Below, one piece after another: positions 44,858 through 54,094 of a stretch of DNA of 64,000 nucleotides (positions are counted from its first letter, which is position 1; each line of letters starts with the position of its first letter). The stretch lies in NCBI GenBank assembly GCA_016840285.1, contig JAEOSR010000056.1, forward strand, positions 1 to 64,000, given 5' to 3'. The position numbers and the translations under genes were made by a program. Origin of the DNA: Candidatus Hodarchaeota archaeon (lineage in GTDB: Archaea > Asgardarchaeota > Heimdallarchaeia > Hodarchaeales > Hodarchaeaceae). The notes under the pieces were generated by a model. The model was given only the letters and a program-made list of their open reading frames with translations, was not told the DNA's origin and did no database searches.

Positions 44858-46120
44858 AGAATCCTCAATCAAATGGTTTAAGGACTGAATGATCTCGTTC
44901 ACAGGGATATCACGAACTCGTATAGTTGTGACCCGCCCCATAGATCGTCCGTTTTTATGACGATTCTCTACCTCTTGTTGAATGATACCTAATCGTCCTA
45001 AATCTTTCAGGTAGGCCCATAATTGGGTTTGGCGCCTCGCGCGAACACCTGCTTCCTCACAAACGCTCATATAGGAGTTTTTTACCTCTGGAGTGGTCAC
45101 AAATGGTCGATTATCGCAGAGAAGTTTGGCAATGCTTAATAATAGTAATTTCTGATGGGTGTTCAAATCTTCAACAACTGATTTTTCAATGGGAAGTACA
45201 GAAACAACTGCTTTGCGTACATGCTCAACGGTGACTTGATCTTTTTTTTCTCGGTCAGCTAGTTTCGCAGCTCGCCATAACAATTCAATAGCAAATCGTG
45301 CATCTCCATATTCTTCTGCTAAGCCTGCAATGACTTCAAATAGATCATCATCATAGCTATCTTCACGGAGTCCAAGCTCAGCACGGGAGTTCACAATATC
45401 GAAAAGCTGGTTTCTAGTGTAAGGAGGGAAAGCAATGAAATTTCTACCAAGGGACGAGATGGTTGAGGAATCAAGATGATAGCGAAAATTCTTGTCTCGG
45501 GTGCAACATAATAGGTTGAAACGAGACTCTGTTTGATTACCAGGAAAATTAGAAAAATGATCATTATGAATCTTAGTGGTCTCTCCTTCTTCAATCCGCG
45601 ACAAAGCATAAAGAAAATCAGTTCGCTCATCAGGGATCAGGTAATCAATTTCATCTAATACAAGTAGAGACACCAAATTTTGCTCATAGAGTAGTAAAGA
45701 AAACATTCTCAGCAGCTCATCAACTGAGAAGCCTCGTAAAGGAAACCCAGGAACTAGTTGTCTTAAAACCGTTGTTAAGATCAAATGTGGAGTCTTGGTC
45801 TTGCGACAATTCACATGGAAAAATCGAAAACTGGGGTCTCCTGGTTTATGCTCTGCTTTTAGATATCTGGTAAGATCTGCTCCGAATGCCCTAGAAATAA
45901 CCGTTTTTCCAGTACCCACTGGTCCGTAAAGCACAACTTTCCTGCTGCTCGCCGTAGGTTCAGTAATGATCGATCTAAAATAATTGACCAGGCTTTTCAT
46001 TTCCTCCTCCCGGTGCCAAAGGTGATTCGGAATGTAATTAGATGCAAACACCTTTTCTCCAGACTCTGTGAACACTGATTGAAAGTCAGTAAAAAGAGCA
46101 GAAAAATTTGTACTAGACAT
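44846..46120 (-). CDS. cdc6: Orc1/Cdc6 replication initiator
   Basis: 424 residues. AAA+ core with Walker A GPVGTGKT (~70), Walker B SLLVLDEIDYL (~165), sensor LLCCTRD and a lid helix block (EEYGDARFAIELLWRAAKLA). A winged-helix C terminus (~330-410) binds origin DNA. The family binds origin recognition boxes and loads MCM, and origins usually lie beside the gene. Here the ~70 bases upstream end in an IscB element, and the original upstream region would be beyond it. The ATG at 46120 has AAGGTTGTGA upstream. Confidence 0.9.
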   Translation of the reverse strand: MSSTNFSALFTDFQSVFTESGEKVFASNYIPNHLWHREEEMKSLVNYFRSIITEPTASSRKVVLYGPVGTGKTVISRAFGADLTRYLKAEHKPGDPSFRFFHVNCRKTKTPHLILTTVLRQLVPGFPLRGFSVDELLRMFSLLLYEQNLVSLLVLDEIDYLIPDERTDFLYALSRIEEGETTKIHNDHFSNFPGNQTESRFNLLCCTRDKNFRYHLDSSTISSLGRNFIAFPPYTRNQLFDIVNSRAELGLREDSYDDDLFEVIAGLAEEYGDARFAIELLWRAAKLADREKKDQVTVEHVRKAVVSVLPIEKSVVEDLNTHQKLLLLSIAKLLCDNRPFVTTPEVKNSYMSVCEEAGVRARRQTQLWAYLKDLGRLGIIQQEVENRHKNGRSMGRVTTIRVRDIPVNEIIQSLNHLIEDSSQS

Positions 46121-46191
46121 ATGGTTCACAACCTTCGTCGCAAGGAAACCCAGTTGATTTATCTCTGGGAGGAATTACGACAATATTCTTT

Positions 46192-47484
46192 CTATTGGAA
46201 TGATAACCCTTTTCCATGGGTTCTCAACTCTATTTTTTTAACACTAACACTTTTGATTTTCTTTTGCTGGTTAGGAGTATATAGCATAACACGGGTGCCT
46301 TTACAATGCGTTCCTTTGACTCGATATAATCCATTATTATATTTAACATGATCATTGCGTTGATAGGGATATCGTTGCTTACGTATTGCTGGTTTGAATC
46401 TTTTTCTGTTCAATTGAAGACACCGATTATTTCGGCGAATCTGTTTGACTCGATAAACTTTTGAGAACGTTTGACTCGTACCACTAGCAATGACAAACGC
46501 ATCATTAACGTGTGATTTAGATAGACCTAGTCGTGTTCGCTGATATTTCGTACGATCGCCATAGGTATACTGACAATCTGATCCTAATAGATCGATCATC
46601 TTCTGACGAACAATATTCATGAACGTCGCTCCTTTGAAGGATTCCGTCGCTTTCTTCTGGATTTCCAGCATTCTTTTTTGTAGTTTCAGACTACACTCGT
46701 CAGCCATCTTATTCCCTTTTTTCTGATTGCATTTCCGACACGCAATCGTGAGGTTATCAATTCTATTGTTTGAAATTTTAGATATAGGTATAATATGGTC
46801 AATTTCAAGTGGTATATCCGATTTCCCACAATAGGCACACTTATGTCCCCATTTTTCTAATAGATAATTTCGGACAGTATAGCCAAACAACGTGCCTTGT
46901 TGATATTCCACTCCTTGAATCTTCGGATTCTGCATTTTCTGAGTATCAAATGAAGCAACTTCAACAATTGTTTGTGCTATAGGCAGAATCTGTTTGATCT
47001 TCTCCACTAATCGGATATGTGTATCTAACTTATGTCTAATGCTGGGTGCTAACCAGCTTTTCAGTTGTGTCTTTTTCCAATGGTCATGTCGTGGTTTACG
47101 ATACCATAACCTACTTCTCCGATTTCGACGATACATTCGTCGGTCGTCTAATTTCTTGGAAACATCCATTCGAAGTACTACTTCGCCTGCAATTAGTTCT
47201 TTCTTTTCAGTAATCGCTGAAAAACCAATCTTGGAATAACCCGCATCAATCCCAAGTGTTATAGGTTGCTTTGTTTCTTCAGTCGGATAGTTCAATTGTA
47301 TTGTGAATGGTGTTCGTCTTATTACCTTCGCTTTTTTATCTTTTAATAATATTCGTGCTTTACATGGTCTTGTTGGCATGAGTGGTTGCCCACGCATGTT
47401 CAACACATAGACAGGTACCTCTTGTGAGTCCTGTCTCTCCCTTTTCAGGGGTAGGTTCTCTTCGCCAAGGTTATTAGTTATCAT
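46192..47484 (-). CDS. iscB: IscB RNA-guided HNH/RuvC nuclease
   Basis: 430 residues from ATG 47484. Domain order is that of IscB, the ancestor group of Cas9. A PLMP domain (VYVLNMRGQPLMPTRPCKARILL) opens the protein. RuvC-I GIDAGYSKIGFSA (Asp ~80), an arginine-rich bridge helix RRMYRRNRRSRLWYRKPR and RuvC-II VEVASFD (Glu ~175) follow. The HNH domain is CAYCGK..LEIDHIIP..CRKCNQKKGN and RuvC-III is HVNDAFVIAS (His ~325, Asp ~328). A C-terminal target-motif-reading region (YPYQRNDHVKYNNGLYRVKG) ends it. All catalytic residues are intact. The frame stays open to TTG 47601, but that part overlaps the probable guide RNA. No TnpA transposase is near. The nuclease would cut DNA matched by its omega RNA. 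Confidence 0.88.
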   Translation of the reverse strand: MITNNLGEENLPLKRERQDSQEVPVYVLNMRGQPLMPTRPCKARILLKDKKAKVIRRTPFTIQLNYPTEETKQPITLGIDAGYSKIGFSAITEKKELIAGEVVLRMDVSKKLDDRRMYRRNRRSRLWYRKPRHDHWKKTQLKSWLAPSIRHKLDTHIRLVEKIKQILPIAQTIVEVASFDTQKMQNPKIQGVEYQQGTLFGYTVRNYLLEKWGHKCAYCGKSDIPLEIDHIIPISKISNNRIDNLTIACRKCNQKKGNKMADECSLKLQKRMLEIQKKATESFKGATFMNIVRQKMIDLLGSDCQYTYGDRTKYQRTRLGLSKSHVNDAFVIASGTSQTFSKVYRVKQIRRNNRCLQLNRKRFKPAIRKQRYPYQRNDHVKYNNGLYRVKGTHCKGTRVMLYTPNQQKKIKSVSVKKIELRTHGKGLSFQ

Positions 47485-47725
47485 CTCGCAGGATGCACTG
47501 AGTCTTTCAACTCTGTTTAGCAATCCACTTGAAGAACGTGAGACTAGAGAAGCATCTCCATGTGTGTTCTCCAACTCTACTAATAACTTAGATATCGTCA
47601 AATTTCTTTAACCTCTCTTAGGCTAATCAACTAATTGCTCTTACTCCTCACGGTGCAAGCCCAGATGCTTAAACGCTGGGTAATTGACATTTCTGTCGGA
47701 TTTTTTTCATCACTTTCGCCGTAAG
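47400..47725 (-). ncRNA. Probable omega RNA (HEARO-type) of IscB
   Basis: IscB guide RNAs lie directly upstream of the nuclease gene and may overlap its 5' end. On the minus strand this stretch shows GACA-GAAA-TGTC (47686-47697), a stem with a GNRA loop. CCCAG...CTGGG (47660-47680) is a second stem, followed by a CTTGCACCGTGAGG stretch. A long-range pair ACTAATAAC/GTTATTAGT (47470-47478 with 47579-47587) closes a central domain that reaches into the open frame. The order of compact hairpins and a long-range stem agrees with HEARO/omega RNA architecture. Ends are approximate; the guide would be the bases 5' of the scaffold, near 47720-47745. Confidence 0.6.
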
Positions 47726-48071
47726 TATCTACATATTCTAGAAATACATTGGGATACTTTAAACGTTAAGGAGACTAATTTCCAAGTAATAGTGGCAATG
47801 TATTACCTTAGTTTACACTTTTTTACCAGTACAAAAACCTGGCGACTTTTATTTTAAGAAGAGATGTGATTGATAATGAAAATCAGAACATTACGGTTGA
47901 GGGTCGTATGATAGTATAGTTCTGCTAGTGTTATTACTGATTAATACTAATATCTACTCTTATTATAACTATAGAGATCATTATTTCCTTTGGTAACCTA
48001 TTGTACCTAAGAATGAGTGTTCATTGAAAGTGAAAGCTAAGGACCTATTCAGTGAGAATTATTCTTCTTTT
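47726..48071. other. Gene-free region between IscB element and histidine kinase, with inverted repeats
   Basis: This is the region that would have been upstream of cdc6 before the IscB insertion, so a replication origin is conceivable. AATACATTG (47743-47751) pairs with CAATGTATT (47796-47804), and AGTATC (47724-47729) pairs with GATACT (47753-47758). The remainder is AT-rich. I do not see a repeated G-rich origin recognition box. Confidence 0.3.
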
Positions 48072-51000
48072 TCAGAATTTTTGTGATTCTACAGTATTTG
48101 TTCTCGGAATCTCGACAATAAAGGTGGCTCCCAAACCTAGCCCTTTACTTTGTGCTGTAATTCTTCCTCCGTGTGCTTCCAGTGTTTTCCGACATAGATA
48201 CAATCCGATACCTGTACCAGTCGCTGAAAATTCAGTCGGGATACTTACGAATTGGTCAAAGATAACCTCCAAATTTTCAGGTTCAATCCCCGCGCCATTA
48301 TCAGAAACTTCAATTTTGATATAAGATTCTTCTATCTTTGATGTTACTCTTATTCTTCGATGATCTTTATCCGTTTGTTTAATAGCGTTACCAACAATAT
48401 TGTCTAACACCTGTTGCAACCTGTGTGCATCCCCAGCGATGATTATTGATGAATCTTCTAAGCATCCTTGGAACTCAAACTGATTTCCTAATAGTTGATG
48501 GTAAGGTTCTAATGTACCCTGCAGAAAGTCACACAAGTTCATTGAGGTTTTTTCTATTTCAAAACTACCTCGTTCAATTTGGCCGATTGCACTCACTTTG
48601 CTTGTTAATCGTTCTAATCTATCTAAATTGCTTTTCATAACACCTAAAATATTCGTGATCCGTTTCTGGGCTAAATCATTGAGATGTTCAATTAAAAAGT
48701 CGCAGTATCCTGTAAGAACGGTCAATGGGGTTCTGAGTTCATGGCTGGTCATCCAAACAAAGCTATCACGTCGTTGTTCTAGTTCTTCTCTAGTTTTTTC
48801 TGCTCTCATTCGATCAGTGATGTCAGTAGTAATAACACCTAGTCCTTCACCTACTTTGAAAGCTCGAACAGAAAAGTACTTATCTCCAATTCTCGGAGTA
48901 GAATAGATGTCATCGCTATCATATGGAATTCCTGTTTTTATTACCTCCAAATACTTGTCAAACCTCTCAATGTTCCGAAGAGCGGGGAAAATATCTAGAA
49001 GGTTCTTCCCTACAACTTCCTCTTTAGATAATCCAAGCCCTCTCAACCCAGCTTTGTTCATATCAATGAAATTCAAGTCTGAATCAAGGAGGGTAAATCC
49101 GTCGGTGGCTGACTCCATAAACTTTCGTAACCTTTCTTCACTTTCTTTTAATGCATCTTGAACTCGTTTACGATCAGTGATGTCTCTGACAATCGCTAGA
49201 ACTGCATCTTCCCCCTGATAATGAATCATTCCAAGGTTTAATCCCACTTCTAATGGAGTCCCATCTTTCCTAATTAGTTTTGAATCATAAATAAGAGGAA
49301 CTTTCTTACCAGCTAATCGTGCCTTACGACGCTTATTGATTTCAGGAAGGACTTCAGGATGAACAACCTGTGCATACGGCGTGTTTAGGAGTTCTTCAGT
49401 TCTATATCCAAGCAACTGTGCAAATCGCCGATTATTGAATATAATTTTGTCGCCTAACTTGCCACCCTGGACAATTACAATTCCGTCTTGTGCTTGTTCC
49501 ACAAGATTTCGATATTTAGCCTCACTTTCACGTAAAGCTTCTTCTGTTTGTTTTCGCTTAGTAATGTCCCTAAGGATCGATAATAATGAAATACTTCCAT
49601 CTAAATTTCTAAAAGGTGTATCAATTATGTCATAGGTTTTTTGATTTTGAGTGCGAGTCTTTTCCCAACGAACTGTTTTCCCATCAAGAATTTCTTTTAT
49701 TGTGCACCAAGAACACATCTTATCAAATTTATTAAAATATTCATAACATGTTCTCCCTTCTACAGAACCAAATTCTCTCTTAAGAGCATCATTGACGAAT
49801 TCAATTTCAAATTGGGAGTTCACAATATATATTCGATCGTTGGTTGAGTTTAAGATATTGTAGAAATTCTCCCTTTCATTACGTAATAGTTCTTCTGCCT
49901 TTTTTTGCGGCGTTATATCAATCGCAATACCACCAAGCAACCGTTCTTTATTTTTTCGCTTAATTGGGAATTTGTATGTTTGGTAGGTGTTTGCAACATT
50001 ATGTTTATCGATTAATTCTTCCGTTATAATCTGTAATCCTTCATTCAAAGCTTTTTGATCATCAGCTATCATTTTTCGAGCAGTTTCTTCTGGGAACAAT
50101 TCCATGACGGTTTTTCCTATCCACTTCTCTCCTCCAAAGACATCTTTCAGATATTTATTCGCATAAAGCGTTACTGAATCCTTGTCTTTAATGAATGCTG
50201 CAGCAGGTAGATGATCCATGAATTGAGTAAATAATTCTTGGTTTTCCCTTAATGCTTCTTCGGCTCGTTTTCGATCTGTGATGTCTTGAAGAGTACCGTA
50301 AACACCTCTCCTATTTTGTTTCTCATCATAAAACTTCTGAATTGATTCTTGAATCCAATGGATATTACTGTTTTTATCTATAATACGATACTCTCGTTGA
50401 GTTGCTCTCTGAGATGAGGACATAAATTTTTCAACATCATCCCCTACCCATTGGCTATCATCAGAGTGGATTAGTTGATTAAACACGATTTCTCCAGAAA
50501 TGAATTCCTCCTCGGTATACCCAGTTATTTCTTCTATTCTCCCAAGGAAGAAACCTGCTGAAAAATCCTCATATCCTTTGAACGCAATGCCTTGAAAATT
50601 CTCTAAAAAGGATCGATACTTTTCCTCACTCTCTCGGAGTGCTTTTACCATCTCAATGCGATCAGTAATATTTACTATAGAAACGATAAGTCTTGTAAAA
50701 GTCTCTTCGTATCCAGGAATAAGAGTTAGTCTAACTAAAACATGAATCTTATCGCCTTCTAAGGTGTAATTGACTGTTTCAATTTCAAATGTTGGTTTTC
50801 CTTCTAAGAGAATTATTTCTTTAAATGCCAAGAGAGTTTCTTTCCCGAAGACAACTGACATATCTTGAAGTAGATCTTCTTTCCTCTTAGCCTTATACAG
50901 TTTTAATGTAGCAGAATTTATATCAAGTATTCTTACCTTTGTGATAATTTTCTTAACTTCTCCAGGATGAATTTCAAAGTATTCTCGGAGATTTTTTATT

Positions 51001-52715
51001 CCATTTGACATTAATTTATCAATGTACTGTTTAACATTTGAGCCGTCCAACTCCCACAAACTAATTGGAGACTCATTAAACAACATTCGATACCTTTCTT
51101 CACTTCTCTGGAGTTGTTCTTCTGCGATCTTATTCTGCGTTATATCTTGCATTGTAGAAAGGATTACCTTTTGGCCTCCCTGCTCCACTATTTGAGCATT
51201 GAGTACAACATAGTATTCTGTTCCATCTTTTCTTTTGCGTTGTACTTCCCAACCTTTAATTGATCCTGAACTTAGTAATTTTTGAAGAGTTATCTTACGA
51301 TTTTCTGGATTAACATATGTTTCATTTAAATCAACTATTGCAAGTTCATCAGCCGAATATCCCATAATTTCACACGTTTTCTGGTTAAAGGCAATTGCTT
51401 CTCCATCAACCGTGGAAATCCCAATACTTATGGGAGCTGATTCAAAAAGAAGTCGGTATTTCTCCTCTGATTCCTTCAGGGCTTCTTCTACTTTTTTCCT
51501 CTCCGTGATGTCTCTGAGGATACTAATTAGCTTAAAATCATCGTTCTCTTCAATAATTCTTCCTGAAACTGACATCGGAACGTAATGGTCATCTTTATGC
51601 TTTGCTCTGTATTCAAAATTATATATTTGTTTTCCTGTGAATACTTTTTGGAAAACCTCTAAGGCTCTCCCCATATCATCTGGATGGATAAAGTCAAATC
51701 CGCTCTTTCCAATTTCCTCCTCTGGTTGGTAACCAAGAACTTCAACCACTTGAGGACTAATGAAAGTGAAATTCCCCTCTGAATCTAATTCTATAACAAT
51801 ATCAGAAAGGTTATCTATTAAACTCCTATACCTCTCTTCACTCTCACGTAATGCTTCTTCAGTTAAAACGCGATCAGTAATATCTTCAACACTCCCTTCA
51901 TAACAAATAATTGTTCCTTTTGAATCCTTTATAGCTCTTGCATTCTCCCTGATGTATATTGATGTCCCATCAGAATTCTTTAGCTCAAATTCTAACCCTT
52001 TAACTTCTCCCTTTGCGTTAATTTCCTCCAAAAAACGATTTCTTTGATAATTTCGTCTAGTTGCCAGCTTATCAGGATCCAACGATAATAAATCTTCAAA
52101 AGAAGACAAGCCTACCTGTTTGACAAATGTAGGATTCGCTGCGAGAAATTTATGATCGGGTGTGCTACGATATAAACCAATCGGTATGTTTTCGAATAAT
52201 GATCGATATTTTTCTTCACTTGTACGTAACTTCTCCTCCACTTCTTTCTGTTTAGTTATATCAGTCCAATAGCCCACAATTTCGATGGGGTTCCCCTGTT
52301 TGTCTCGAATAAGAGAAGCTTCGTCCATCATCCAAAGGTAGGAGCCATTTTTGTGTTTAAAACGATAGGTCTCACTATAATGTTCGCTCTGAACTAGACC
52401 CTCAAATATATCTACTGATCGTTGTCTATCATCAGGATGGATACCGTTTATCCAGAAACTTGGATTATCTATAAACTCATAAGCTTCATAACCAATAATT
52501 TCCTTTACGTTCTCGCTCATAAAGGTTGTAGGGAAGTTACCCCAGGATTCACAAGAGAATATTATTGCTGGACTGGATTTAAGCAGAAATTGGAGTCTTG
52601 TTTTTGTTTTTAGAAAATCTGCTTCTGTTTTTCTTTGATCAGCAATTTCTAATTCAATTTCTCTCTTTACATCCTCGGGGATGTCGTCTCTTTGTAATAG
52701 GGATTCGAGAGTCAT
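48072..52715 (-). CDS. Cytosolic sensor histidine kinase with about ten PAS domains
   Basis: 1547 residues without a membrane segment. Repeated PAS/PAC units end in the usual coupling helices (DITKQKEVEEKLRTSEEKYRSLF, DITDRVLTEEALRESEERYRSL, DITERKKVEEALKESEEKYRLLF and so on). I count ten such units over residues ~40-1305. The kinase core follows: phospho-acceptor box TSHELRTPL (~1325), N box QQVLDNIVGNAIKQT, G boxes DNGAGI and GTGIGLYLCRK. Stacked PAS domains usually sense redox state, light or small ligands. No response regulator is adjacent. Units differ in sequence, so they are not recent copies. Confidence 0.88.
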   Translation of the reverse strand: MTLESLLQRDDIPEDVKREIELEIADQRKTEADFLKTKTRLQFLLKSSPAIIFSCESWGNFPTTFMSENVKEIIGYEAYEFIDNPSFWINGIHPDDRQRSVDIFEGLVQSEHYSETYRFKHKNGSYLWMMDEASLIRDKQGNPIEIVGYWTDITKQKEVEEKLRTSEEKYRSLFENIPIGLYRSTPDHKFLAANPTFVKQVGLSSFEDLLSLDPDKLATRRNYQRNRFLEEINAKGEVKGLEFELKNSDGTSIYIRENARAIKDSKGTIICYEGSVEDITDRVLTEEALRESEERYRSLIDNLSDIVIELDSEGNFTFISPQVVEVLGYQPEEEIGKSGFDFIHPDDMGRALEVFQKVFTGKQIYNFEYRAKHKDDHYVPMSVSGRIIEENDDFKLISILRDITERKKVEEALKESEEKYRLLFESAPISIGISTVDGEAIAFNQKTCEIMGYSADELAIVDLNETYVNPENRKITLQKLLSSGSIKGWEVQRKRKDGTEYYVVLNAQIVEQGGQKVILSTMQDITQNKIAEEQLQRSEERYRMLFNESPISLWELDGSNVKQYIDKLMSNGIKNLREYFEIHPGEVKKIITKVRILDINSATLKLYKAKRKEDLLQDMSVVFGKETLLAFKEIILLEGKPTFEIETVNYTLEGDKIHVLVRLTLIPGYEETFTRLIVSIVNITDRIEMVKALRESEEKYRSFLENFQGIAFKGYEDFSAGFFLGRIEEITGYTEEEFISGEIVFNQLIHSDDSQWVGDDVEKFMSSSQRATQREYRIIDKNSNIHWIQESIQKFYDEKQNRRGVYGTLQDITDRKRAEEALRENQELFTQFMDHLPAAAFIKDKDSVTLYANKYLKDVFGGEKWIGKTVMELFPEETARKMIADDQKALNEGLQIITEELIDKHNVANTYQTYKFPIKRKNKERLLGGIAIDITPQKKAEELLRNERENFYNILNSTNDRIYIVNSQFEIEFVNDALKREFGSVEGRTCYEYFNKFDKMCSWCTIKEILDGKTVRWEKTRTQNQKTYDIIDTPFRNLDGSISLLSILRDITKRKQTEEALRESEAKYRNLVEQAQDGIVIVQGGKLGDKIIFNNRRFAQLLGYRTEELLNTPYAQVVHPEVLPEINKRRKARLAGKKVPLIYDSKLIRKDGTPLEVGLNLGMIHYQGEDAVLAIVRDITDRKRVQDALKESEERLRKFMESATDGFTLLDSDLNFIDMNKAGLRGLGLSKEEVVGKNLLDIFPALRNIERFDKYLEVIKTGIPYDSDDIYSTPRIGDKYFSVRAFKVGEGLGVITTDITDRMRAEKTREELEQRRDSFVWMTSHELRTPLTVLTGYCDFLIEHLNDLAQKRITNILGVMKSNLDRLERLTSKVSAIGQIERGSFEIEKTSMNLCDFLQGTLEPYHQLLGNQFEFQGCLEDSSIIIAGDAHRLQQVLDNIVGNAIKQTDKDHRRIRVTSKIEESYIKIEVSDNGAGIEPENLEVIFDQFVSIPTEFSATGTGIGLYLCRKTLEAHGGRITAQSKGLGLGATFIVEIPRTNTVESQKF

Positions 52716-52911
52716 CTTTTACACTATGAGATAAACGCAATTTTATGTTTTAAACATTGAGTTATACCTTACTGGTAACCTGAATCATCATTTCAAGTTT
52801 TTCTCAATCTAAATTCAATTAATGGCAAGAATACACTTCAATATGAAAAAATTATATATAAGAAGAGAATCAAATCGTAATTACTTGATCTTTAGGAGTG
52901 TTAAGACATAA

Positions 52912-53745
52912 ATGATTGAAATTAAACCAGAATTATGTATCAAATGTGAATATTGTGTTGATACTTGCCCCTCAAATATTTTTAAAATGGATCAAAACAT
53001 CGTAAGAGTTGATTTTGAAGAGTATTGCATTTTATGTGGGCACTGTATAGCCATTTGCCCTGAAGATGCCATCAGACATGATAAACTTAATTACACACTA
53101 TTTCGAGAGATTCTAAGTACCCCTAAAATCAATCCTCAAGATCTGTATACATTGTTTCAAACAAGGCGGTCGATTAGGAATTTCGAAGAAAAACCGATCC
53201 CTAGGGATTTGATAGAACAACTCATATCTGAAGCTCGATATGCTCCAACAGCTAGTAATCTGCAGAATGTTGAATATCTCATTCTACAAAACCAAACTAT
53301 ACCTCCGTTTGTGGAAAAAGTGAGAAATTTCTATGCTGACGTGCTGAAAATCTTCGAATCATCTAAATCTGAGGATCCTACCACGTTACGCCGCATTCGA
53401 AAATGGAACTATTGGTTGACTGAGGCTGAAAAAGGGAGAGACGCTCTTTTCTATAATCCACAGGTTGTAATACTTGTATATGCGCCTTGTTCTGATTCGC
53501 TGGCTTCATTAAATGTTGGTTTTGCTACTGCTTACTTAATGTTGGCAGCACATGCAAACGGATTAGGAACAGTAAACATTGGGTATGCTGTTGAAGCAAT
53601 TCGCCGAAAACCAAAAATAGCGGAAGAGTTAGGGATCTCAATGGAAAAGTTCGGGGTGTTCGCAGTCCTATCGTTGGGTTATCCTGTACATGAATACTCA
53701 AAGATTCCCATTCGCAATCCTGTTTCTATTACTTGGCGTGACTAG
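52912..53745 (+). CDS. Ferredoxin-nitroreductase fusion protein
   Basis: 277 residues. The N-terminal ~60 hold two [4Fe-4S] motifs (CIKCEYCVDTCPSNIF and CILCGHCIAICPEDAI). A nitroreductase fold follows, with the FMN-binding start LFQTRRSIRNFEEKPIPRDLIEQLISEARYAPTASNLQN and the GLGTVNIGYAVEAIRRKP region. The cluster part probably feeds electrons to FMN from ferredoxin. Reduction of a quinone, nitro compound or other organic acceptor is typical; the physiological acceptor is unknown. It stands alone, divergent from the kinase gene. Confidence 0.85.
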   Translation: MIEIKPELCIKCEYCVDTCPSNIFKMDQNIVRVDFEEYCILCGHCIAICPEDAIRHDKLNYTLFREILSTPKINPQDLYTLFQTRRSIRNFEEKPIPRDLIEQLISEARYAPTASNLQNVEYLILQNQTIPPFVEKVRNFYADVLKIFESSKSEDPTTLRRIRKWNYWLTEAEKGRDALFYNPQVVILVYAPCSDSLASLNVGFATAYLMLAAHANGLGTVNIGYAVEAIRRKPKIAEELGISMEKFGVFAVLSLGYPVHEYSKIPIRNPVSITWRD

Positions 53746-54094
53746 ATCATTAAGAATAAACAATTCGAACTTAACAATCTTAACGTGATGTGTCAAATCT
53801 TAGAGTGAGATCATCGAAAATGACGAAAATGGATAGAACAGACTGTTTCTTTAACATGGAATGAAATATTCGTTTAAACGTTGTGATTCCATCTCAAGTA
53901 TTAATAAAATTCCCATCCATTTCTTGAATCTTCTTTCTCGTCATAGTTAATCTTTTGCGGGTCTGCATTTTCCTCAGTAGCATTAGTAATGAGCAAATTA
54001 CCCCAGTACCATATTGACTTTACACTCTGTTGAGTTAAAAATGCGCTTAGTATTACGTTATCTATCCTAAAACACATTCAAGGTGTGATCAATT
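53746..54094. other. Gene-free region upstream of radA
   Basis: About 350 bases without a supported gene. A 10-bp palindrome CGTTTAAACG lies at 53871-53880. The part next to radA ends in AAGGTGTGATC, the ribosome-binding site. I see no RNA gene or repeat. Confidence 0.3.

Noticed and set aside
46079..46351. Plus-strand frames over the cdc6/IscB junction
   Set aside because: They are antisense to well-supported genes and have no family features.
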